Positions 40,686 to 46,800 of a stretch of DNA of 46,800 nt are shown here, in pieces; within the stretch, counting starts at the first letter, position 1; the number at the start of each line of letters is the position of its first letter. The translations under genes were made by a program, and so were the position numbers. The notes beneath the pieces were generated by a model that was not told the origin of the DNA, made no database searches, and saw only the letters and a list, made by a program, of their open reading frames with translations. Source of the DNA: Priapulus caudatus. Lineage: Eukaryota > Priapulida > Priapulimorpha > Priapulimorphida > Priapulidae. Where the stretch lies: contig NW_014578869.1 in the NCBI RefSeq assembly GCF_000485595.1, forward strand, positions 4,517 through 51,316, written 5' to 3'.

Positions 40686-41679
40686 GTGTACATAATCAGT
40701 GAGCGTATACTGACATTAACGGCTCTGACATAATGAAATGTTTTTGCTTTCGCGTACAAGCTAAATAGGCCTACGCCAAGTTTTTCCAAACAGATAATGC
40801 AAACTGTCAAGATTCCCATCTATGAGACAGTAGCTGTCTAATTTTCTAAAGAGAGTAAGCCTCGCATAGCTACAGTAGCTCTGACTATTAAGAAAAGCAA
40901 AGCTGACAATAGTCAAGTAGTAAATGTTTTAGGCGTAGCGCGGTAGTTGGAAGATTATGACAAGGGGACTTAATACGCTAGAATTATGCAAACATGATGA
41001 ATAGTAACAAATGTTATTGTCAGCGTGTAATGGTCGCATTTAGTACTTGGGTACGTATAGAAAAAACAGTCAGTGTATAACAGTAACGAGTATAATAATC
41101 AATATATGCATGGTAGTGTTTAACCCTGATCAGCTTGTAACGTAAACTAACCGCTGGTCCGACGAACAGAAGCGAGAAAGTAGAAAAAAACGGTATTGCG
41201 TATACACTTGTGAGCACGATTGGCATGGAGGCTGAGTAAAGCAGGCATATGAAATGGTTGAACGCGATTTTTATTGTCTGAGTATTAATGTGGTTTATCG
41301 CGGTAGTAAAGTCTACAATGCATATATGTATATAATATATATCATTGCTCATATGATTGAATATCATTGGATGTTATGCCAATTATAATTACATCCGAGG
41401 ATACTTTTGTTGCTCATGGCACTGGAATTGCAGGCTTTATGTGTGCGGGCACGCTGCCGCGGGGGGAGAACCTAGCCTGACGTCATACTTTTCCCCACCT
41501 GCGTGGGCCGTTTGGCAGAATAAATGATTTCAACATTCATAGACCCCAACATCAAACCGTGTTTTAAATATCACAGAGGCAACAAAAAATATACGAATGC
41601 TTTCGTTATTTACGTGTGTGATACTAGCTTCAAATAATTGTAAAAATTTGACAGTTTTAGAGATATCACTAAGAAAGGC
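40686..41679. other. Intergenic or intronic DNA, nothing recognised
   Basis: AT-rich, with CATATATGTATATAATATATATC near 41321. No repeat pair or gene is detected by eye. Confidence 0.4.
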
Positions 41680-42660
41680 TTATAAGGTATAGGGGAGAAA
41701 ATGCAGAAGTTGCGCGACAATCTAAACCGGCTCGACCTAGGCTCGTGATAGTTGGGTATGCGCATCATGGTACGAAAAGCCATGCATGGTGGACCGAAAT
41801 TGGAGGTTATCAGGTCAAGCAGGTCATGGGCAGCAGGCAGATTTTAGACTTTCTGAGGGACATGGGTCTGACGCGAGGGCGATTGAAGAACTTTTTGTTT
41901 CAGGCGGTGACCCCGTAGGATTTTTATGGCATTATTGGAGAAGGACCATGAGAATCTACTTTCTGGGCTGAATGCGATAGTAGTAAGTGTGCAGATAACC
42001 TTGTTGAACGGTCTCAAGAGGAGGTTAAACAGGGATTTGTGACTGTCTGTTAGAAAAAATTTGACTCCGGTTGTCTAAGTAGAATCTATACACTGCCTGG
42101 ATGTATGAGGCTACACTATGTCACAGTTGCAATTCAGAAAGCTAAATTGTTAAAAAAGGTTTATATGCCTCCTTAAATCGTTATATTTGCCTATGGCATT
42201 CTGTCACTGGTCAGTATGTTAGCCATGTTAACGTATGCCACTGCCAGGTGGCTACTGCCAGTGGCATGTGTTGGTGTACTGTGTAGTTTTTGTGCTGCGT
42301 AAGATTGGTTAGCAGGTGGCAAGCTCTCTATGCAGCCTGTAAGGCTTGCGTAAGGTAAATGGATGAAGTGCTTACCCTGATTCTGTCTGCAATAGTTTGT
42401 TGCTACTACGTAAGATGGGACTTCCATCTTTAAATCTGAGACACCTTACAACGTAAACGGCCAGTCTCGTGCAACTTTTCATAAACGATCCAACGAACAT
42501 TCCTTTGAAAAAGGTTCCTGATACCATCGCCTGTGCATTCCACTGTTTCCGGCGTGTATGTGAAGCACATTTGCACTAACAGGCCGTTTACTATGAATCC
42601 CAGCAACTTCCACCACAGCGTTCAGCAGCAGTAGACGTTAGTGAGGGCGCTTTTTGTCGC
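41680..42660 (+). repeat. Repeat family B, long unit 1
   Basis: Shares several segments in the same order with 42930-43640: GAAAATGCAG, CTCGACCTAG-CTCGTGATAGTTGG, CATCATGGTA, CCGAAATTGGAGGT, ATTTTAGAC-TTTCTGAG, the TTTGTTTCAG-CGGTGACC block, TGCCTC-CTTAAATCGT, and TTAGCAGGTGG-GCTCTC-TGCAGCCTGTA. Both copies have many small indels relative to each other. No reading frame is conserved. Confidence 0.8.
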
Positions 42661-42689
42661 GTCCGCGGCACTTGTAGGCTCAATCTGAC

Positions 42690-43660
42690 ATAGTCAGATG
42701 CAGCTTGATGCAGCTTGTAGAATCGCAATGATCGTGCGTGCGTGCGTGCGTTCGTCCGTCCGTAACATATTTTTGTTGGGCACATATCTTAAGCCGCTCG
42801 ACGTACGGTCAGCGACTATTCTGGACGTGGGGGGGTAATCCCGAAACGAGTTGGGATGTTGAAGCTGGGTCAAAAGGTCAAAACGTCAAGAGGTGTAAAA
42901 GAAGGGGGAAACATTCCTCGCTTAAGCTTAAGGTATGGGGGAGGAAATGCAGATATTGCAGGCACAAATCTAAATGGCTGCGACCTAGCTCGTGATAGTT
43001 GGTGTATAGCATCATGGTAGGAAAAAGCCATCACTGTGCCGAAATTGGAGGTCACAGGTCAAAGGTCAATGGGGCACGGGAGATTTTAGACATTTTCTGA
43101 GTACATGTTTGACGGAGCGATTTAAAAACTGTTTTGTTTCAGCGCGGTGACCTACTCATTTTATGTTTATTTTGAAAGGACGCATGAAATGTGCTTTCCA
43201 CTGACTGTGCGAAGAGTAAGTGTCTAATAAATTAGCTTGCAAGAAAGGTTTATGCCTCGCTTAAATCGTATAATTTCTAATGGCATCTGTACCTGTCAGT
43301 GTGTTACATGTAACTTAATTATGCCTACTCGCAGTGGCCGACTCGCAGTGCATGTGTGGTGAAATAGTATGGTGTAAGTTTTGCCTAGCGTTAATCTAGG
43401 TTAGCAGGTGGTAGCAGCTCTCGTATTGCAGCCTGTAGGCTTGCGTAGGTAATGGATGAAGTGCTTACCTATTCTGTCTTGCAAATAGTTGATGCTATAC
43501 TACGTATGGAGCTTGCATCTTGTAATCCTTAAGGCATTCAAACGTAGCGCGCCATCTCGTGGCTAACTTTGCTTAACGGAATGCGCAACGAAGCATTTCT
43601 TGCCCGAGAAAGGTTCCTGGATACGCACAATCCCAGTGTTGAAATAGGGCTATCCGTTTG
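42690..43660 (+). repeat. Repeat family B, long unit 2
   Basis: Begins with the CCGT/TGCG-rich 5' part (42690-42905) also seen at 39715, then the body shared with 41680-42620. A CTCF-core-like motif lies on the minus strand at 43549-43562 (13 of 14). With unit 1 it forms a tandem pair with a period near 1.1 kb. Confidence 0.8.
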
Positions 43661-44045
43661 TCTGTACTTTTACTGTCGCATTGCCAGAGGAGCAAGTAGA
43701 TCTGTCAGGTAGCTTGTCCGCATCTGACAAGCAGCTTTTAGAGCAATTTTTTCAGTAATGTCGGCTACCATCGCTGCCGCTGCTGGAATCCGACACGAGT
43801 TAACATAGTATAAACATGGGCTGCCGGAGTGCCACCCGAATTAACATATAGTAATAACATTTATGTGAAGTTATATAAAAACGTTACGCTTTGCTAGGCT
43901 CCACGAAACGGTCTTGGCTAGGGTTAGAAGACGCAAATCAGACAATGCAGTCTGATAGAGCAGTCAGACATCTGTATTAGACAATCAGTTCGTAACAAGG
44001 CGCTCGTACATCTCGATAAAGAGATGAAGGAGGCGAAAGAGGTGA
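43661..44045. other. Noncoding interval before the GA tract
   Basis: Contains an imperfect direct repeat, GAGTTAACATAGTATAA / GAATTAACATATAGTAATAA (about 43797 and 43838). No gene. Confidence 0.4.
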
Positions 44046-44745
<700 letters not shown>

Positions 44746-44869
44746 GAGGGAGAGGCAGACGGCGCGCCGATGGAGGGTGCTCTTTGATATTTCGTTTTGG
44801 CCCCTGAGTTTAGGCATCAGAACACCTGCCGTCAGTGAGTGCTGTCGGCTCTTGCGGCACTGTGTAGCT

Positions 44870-45340
44870 CATGGCTGAACGTAGTCAGAATTTGGCGATG
44901 TTGAAATTTGGGCGGTCAAGGTTTTTGTCAAAGGGTCAAGATGTGTCAAGTGGAGGGGGAATATTTGCCGCGCTTAAATTAAGGTATAAGGAAGAAATAC
45001 GGAATTGCGGCACAAATTCTCAACGGCTCGACCATACGCTCTAATGCGTCGTTGTAGTGGTGTGATGGGGGAGGGAAACCTATCACCAGCGAGAATTGGA
45101 GGTCAAGGCAGGTGCAAAGGCAGTGGGGGTAAAGTCAGATATCAGACATTTTCTGAGAACATGGTCTAACGACGCGAGTGCCATAAAACTTTTTTGGTTT
45201 CAGTGGCTGACGTCTACCCGTTTTTAATCAGCTTTATTGAAGGACGATGAATTTACTTTCCGCTGACGTGCGAAGACTAAAGTGTCTGATAACTTTTGAA
45301 ACCTCAGCAAGAGGACGGTTAAACCATGGGATTTGTTAAC
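44870..45340 (+). repeat. Repeat family B, degraded copy 3
   Basis: Resembles 42840-43230 and 41690-42000: AGGTATAAGGAAGAAATACGG, CGGCACAAATTCTCAACGGCTCGACC, GAATTGGAGGTCA, GATATCAGACATTTTCTGAG and TGAATTTACTTTCCGCTGACGTGCGAAG. It has many indels. Confidence 0.7.
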
Positions 45341-46800
45341 TGTTTAACAAAGACTGAACTGCTTTGCTCATTAGAAGCCTCCTCTCCACCGCCCTGCCGC
45401 ACGCACCCTCCTCCCGCCCTCACACCGCCCAACCACCACCCTAGCGAGGCCCACCCACGACCACTACGCTCGCCGCTCAAGCGCAGTGCGGTATCCAAAT
45501 GATAACATGTTAATTAATAGCGAAGTCATTAAAGTTACACAGGCTTATCTTTATTACTGTTCTAGCTAGCCAGTAGGTATACGCAACGCCTATCATAGAT
45601 TTTTAGATCTGTATTAGTAGTATCCTAGATTATATGCTCTGAGCGCGAACGTGGGTGGGCAGAGGGTGCACTTGATTTGGTTGCCCAGTGAGTTTATCAG
45701 AAGAATACTTGCTGCATGTACACGTCAGTTTGAGCGCTGTCGCTCTGCGGCAGCTTTGTTATTTAAAATTATAACATTTACAGCCTGCATAAGGATCTAG
45801 GTCCCTAGGACTATGTAAGCTTGTGTAGCTCTATTGTATGTTCAATATCAATAGGTTCATGCAGTATATTAGTAGATATCCACCAACAAGTGCCGCCGTG
45901 CGACAGGGCTGGCATCTGTATGTCTTGGTGTTCTGGGCTGCATGAATGCATTTGTGCATAGCAAAGATGTATTTTAGTCTGAGAGGTGTTGACAGATGTG
46001 CTGAAACATGGGAAGGCACGTGAATGGTAGCATGAAGGCAAACTCCACGACAGATGGCGCTCTCGCTCTCGTTCAATTTACTTTGCTTTCCCTTTCGTAT
46101 CCTGAGTGTACGAAGGGGCACTGCATGCAGTTTGGCATGAAGGTTGTACAATTGGGGGTGGAATAGACATTTGCTATACCAGAGGCGTGGGAGGTCGATT
46201 GTTTTAAGGGCATATTTGGTGATGGTAAGTGTGTCGTGAGTTTGCGCATGTACTATTAAGAATGAAGACCATTGGGCAGACCTTGCCCATTCTGTACGTC
46301 CATCTAACTTTGGCTGATAGGGTCTATGTCCCCCAGGGTACTATCGGAGGGTAGCCACTGGTTACGGCTCGATATATCAGGAAAGTAACTCGGGTACGTA
46401 TACCGATATGTCAGTCTGCGTAACCCTGCATTGGCCCGCCACCGTACCTGACTTTCACATCACACAGTCTGTGAAACAGGCAAAAATATGCGAGATTAAT
46501 TGATGATCATCAATTTAACTAAGAATAGGATTTAGGAAAATAAATAAAATAGTAGTCCTCGTGTTAATGTTATCAATTGTAATAACTATCATCCATAAAT
46601 AATAAATGGTTTGATATTGACATCAAAATTAAAAACAACAGCATGCAGCGTGACGGGCGGTAAATACCTCACTCCACCAGTCATAGGGGAGACCATAAAT
46701 GTTGTCGTCCAACTAAAAATTATCATTTTTCTTGCAAACCATATGTATATGGTTCTGCCCTGATTTTTCATGATCAGTTGGCTGAAAGTCCCAGGTAGGC
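45341..46800. other. Right end of window, no gene recognised
   Basis: A short C-rich stretch lies at 45375-45475. AGATGGCGCTC at about 46053 partly matches the CTCF core. The rest is unremarkable noncoding DNA. Open frames around 45811-46151 show no domain. Confidence 0.4.

Noticed and set aside
45811-46151. Overlapping minus-strand frames of 76 and 106 codons
   Set aside because: No domain, splice signal or repeat support; chance open frames fit.

Overview
This is animal (metazoan) nuclear DNA from a repeat-rich genome. The evidence is vertebrate-type CCCTAA/TTAGGG arrays, spliced exons, LTR retrotransposons, a hAT transposase and long microsatellites. The best clue to a resident host gene is two exons (10159-10397 and 10968-11036) that I read as part of the BAR-domain gene CIBAR1/FAM92. 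The repeats suggest a marine invertebrate, but I cannot fix the phylum. Apart from those exons, almost everything recognisable is mobile DNA, most of it decayed.

Layout. 0.95-5.48 kb: an element with long, internally repeated inverted arms around a decayed minus-strand gene. The gene keeps FEN/PIN-nuclease-like acidic motifs (DDADVLIV, then GDDTDLQVL) and a Cys-containing tail; this is the best candidate for a poorly described mobile system. 0.42-0.92, 5.48-8.62 and 14.2-15.3 kb: copies of one noncoding repeat family (family A). 8.6-10.15 kb: the 3' end of a minus-strand Ty3/gypsy element (integrase C-terminus, polypurine tract, LTR edge), directly abutting the CIBAR1-like exon. 11.5-24.3 kb: a large plus-strand Ty3/gypsy element of errantivirus type (E1) in the order gag, PR, a very long spacer, RT-RNase H, integrase, then an envelope gene of the baculovirus-F/errantivirus type. 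It has several stops and frameshifts, and family A DNA lies in its protease region next to an assembly gap. The spacer and the RT-IN linker carry five same-oriented matches to the CTCF core motif.

24.35-25.1 kb: an unrecognised GC-rich plus-strand coding-like stretch running into GAC/GAGGAC repeats. 25.1-27.6 kb: a mosaic of gypsy pieces on the minus strand (gag-PR of element E3 with its PBS and part of its LTR, a PR-RT block nearly identical to element E2, then a second E3 LTR copy ending at a gap). 28062-33081: a structurally complete minus-strand gypsy element (E2) with two 207-bp LTRs, a tRNA-Leu primer site, a near-match 5-bp target duplication, and gag, PR, RT, RNase H and IN broken by frameshifts. 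33.1-37 kb: a small inverted-repeat element and a hAT transposase with TTF zinc finger, central domain and C-terminal dimerisation domain, broken by frameshifts and a roughly 0.5-kb insertion. 37.2-46.8 kb: microsatellites (GT, CCGT, a ~600-bp GA tract), short inverted repeats, and a dispersed or tandem ~1-kb repeat family. I see no convincing host gene there.

The genes do not form a pathway. The window is a landing zone where elements inserted into and recombined with one another around one small host-gene fragment. No tRNA, rRNA, CRISPR array or bacterial-type operon is present.
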